Shown here piece by piece: positions 5,986-6,170 of a stretch of DNA of 6,170 bases. This DNA is from an uncultured Erysipelotrichaceae bacterium (lineage in GTDB: Bacteria > Bacillota_I > Bacilli_A > RF39 > UBA660): assembly GCA_902795845.1 (NCBI GenBank), contig CADBMU010000014.1, positions 1 to 6,170 of the forward strand. Reading direction: 5' to 3'. A program made the translations under genes and the position numbers. Each line of letters begins with the position of its first letter. The stretch's first letter is position 1. The notes under the pieces were generated by a model. It did not search any database. It was not told where the DNA came from and saw only the letters and a list, made by a program, of their open reading frames with translations.

Positions 5986-6060
5986 GTCCTGGTAGTATAA
6001 TGGATAGTACAAGACTCTCCTAAAGTTTAGATGCGGGTTCGATTCCCGCCTGGGACACCA
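5986..6060 (+). tRNA. tRNA-Arg, anticodon CCT
   Basis: The 75-base sequence folds into a full cloverleaf and supplies arginine at AGG codons. The acceptor arm is GTCCTGG (5986-5992) with CTGGGAC (6050-6056), including two adjacent G-U pairs. The D-stem is GTAT/GTAC with an 8-base loop. The anticodon stem is AGACT/AGTTT (one G-U pair) with loop CTCCTAA, giving anticodon CCT at 6018-6020. The variable loop has 4 bases, and the T-stem GCGGG/CCCGC carries loop TTCGATT. The discriminator is A (6057) and CCA is encoded (6058-6060). The A in the D-loop after GG together with C35 and U36 match known arginine identity elements. It stands alone here, with its own promoter. Confidence 0.96.
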
Positions 6061-6072
6061 TTAGAAAATCCG

Positions 6073-6089
6073 TTCGAACTATTCGAACT
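6073..6089 (+). repeat. Tandem TTCGAACT repeat after the tRNA
   Basis: TTCGAACT occurs at 6073-6080 and again at 6082-6089, one base apart, 13 bases after the tRNA. It contains the palindrome TTCGAA and stands out in base composition from the AT-rich surroundings. It could be a protein-binding site; its role is unknown. Confidence 0.5.
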
Positions 6090-6098
6090 TTATATAAA

Positions 6099-6170
6099 TG
6101 CACTTTGATTGTGCAAAAAATGTTAAAAAATTGGAAAAATGCACAATAATTTTAAAATACTGTGCATTTT
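6099..6170. repeat. Cluster of TGCAC/GTGCA inverted repeats, cut by the window end
   Basis: Four copies of the same half-site alternate in direction: TGCAC at 6099-6103, GTGCA at 6111-6115, TGCAC at 6140-6144 and GTGCA at 6162-6166. The last pair extends to a 10-bp stem (AAAATGCACA at 6136-6145, TGTGCATTTT at 6161-6170) ending in T residues at the window edge, so it may be the terminator of the tRNA transcript. The second and third copies also pair over 8 bp (ATTGTGCA at 6108-6115, TGCACAAT at 6140-6147). I see no gene in 6061-6170. Confidence 0.55.

Noticed and set aside
1..6170. Mycoplasma-type genetic code (TGA as Trp)
   Set aside because: Trp residues checked in all proteins that contain them are encoded by TGG, and all five genes run intact under the standard bacterial code and end in TAA.
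6061..6170. CRISPR array or insertion-sequence end
   Set aside because: The GTGCA repeats are only 5-10 bases with uneven spacing, and no cas gene, transposase or target duplication is visible.

Overview
The window is very AT-rich (roughly a quarter G+C by eye, not counted). It has strong GAGG-type ribosome binding sites, TGn-extended -10 promoters, short intrinsic terminators, TAA as the stop of all five genes, and a tRNA with an encoded CCA end. This fits a low-G+C Gram-positive-type bacterium of the Bacillota or Mycoplasmatota, such as an uncultured gut Bacilli lineage or a Clostridium-like organism. The species cannot be told from this piece. Every Trp codon I checked is TGG and no gene is interrupted by TGA, so there is no sign of the Mycoplasma code.

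Region 1 (1-5369) is a transporter plus two-component module, all on the + strand. Behind a promoter carrying a Pho-box-like pair of TGTCA repeats lie an ABC ATPase (76-747) and, one base after its stop, a large FtsX/MacB-type permease (start corrected to 749) with eight predicted membrane helices and two big extracytoplasmic domains. A modest hairpin terminator overlaps the permease stop and runs straight into an extended -10 element. That element drives an OmpR/PhoB-family response regulator (start corrected to 3424) and an overlapping sensor histidine kinase (4067-5269). A clean stem-loop and then a strong intrinsic terminator close the module. By analogy with known transporter/two-component pairs, the kinase probably senses an envelope-active compound or envelope stress, and the phosphorylated regulator probably switches on the ABC pair. 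The substrate is unknown. The architecture is not that of classical BceAB-BceRS: the permease has 8 helices with two outer domains rather than 10 with one, the kinase has a real outer domain of about 65 residues, and the gene order is transporter first.

Region 2 (5370-5967) is a single gene with its own promoter, a TTG start and its own terminator. It encodes a small HD-domain metal-dependent phosphohydrolase-like protein with a hydrophobic C-terminal tail. No specific substrate can be assigned.

Region 3 (5949-6170) is a tRNA-Arg gene (anticodon CCT, reading AGG) whose promoter is interleaved with the preceding terminator. It is followed by about 110 bases without a gene. That stretch holds a tandem TTCGAACT repeat and a nested set of TGCAC/GTGCA inverted repeats that can form mutually exclusive hairpins and are cut off by the window end.

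No CRISPR array, insertion sequence, integrase or clearly foreign gene is present. The best candidates for new biology are the regulatory DNA at the transporter promoter, the transporter/kinase combination itself, and the repeat structures after the tRNA.
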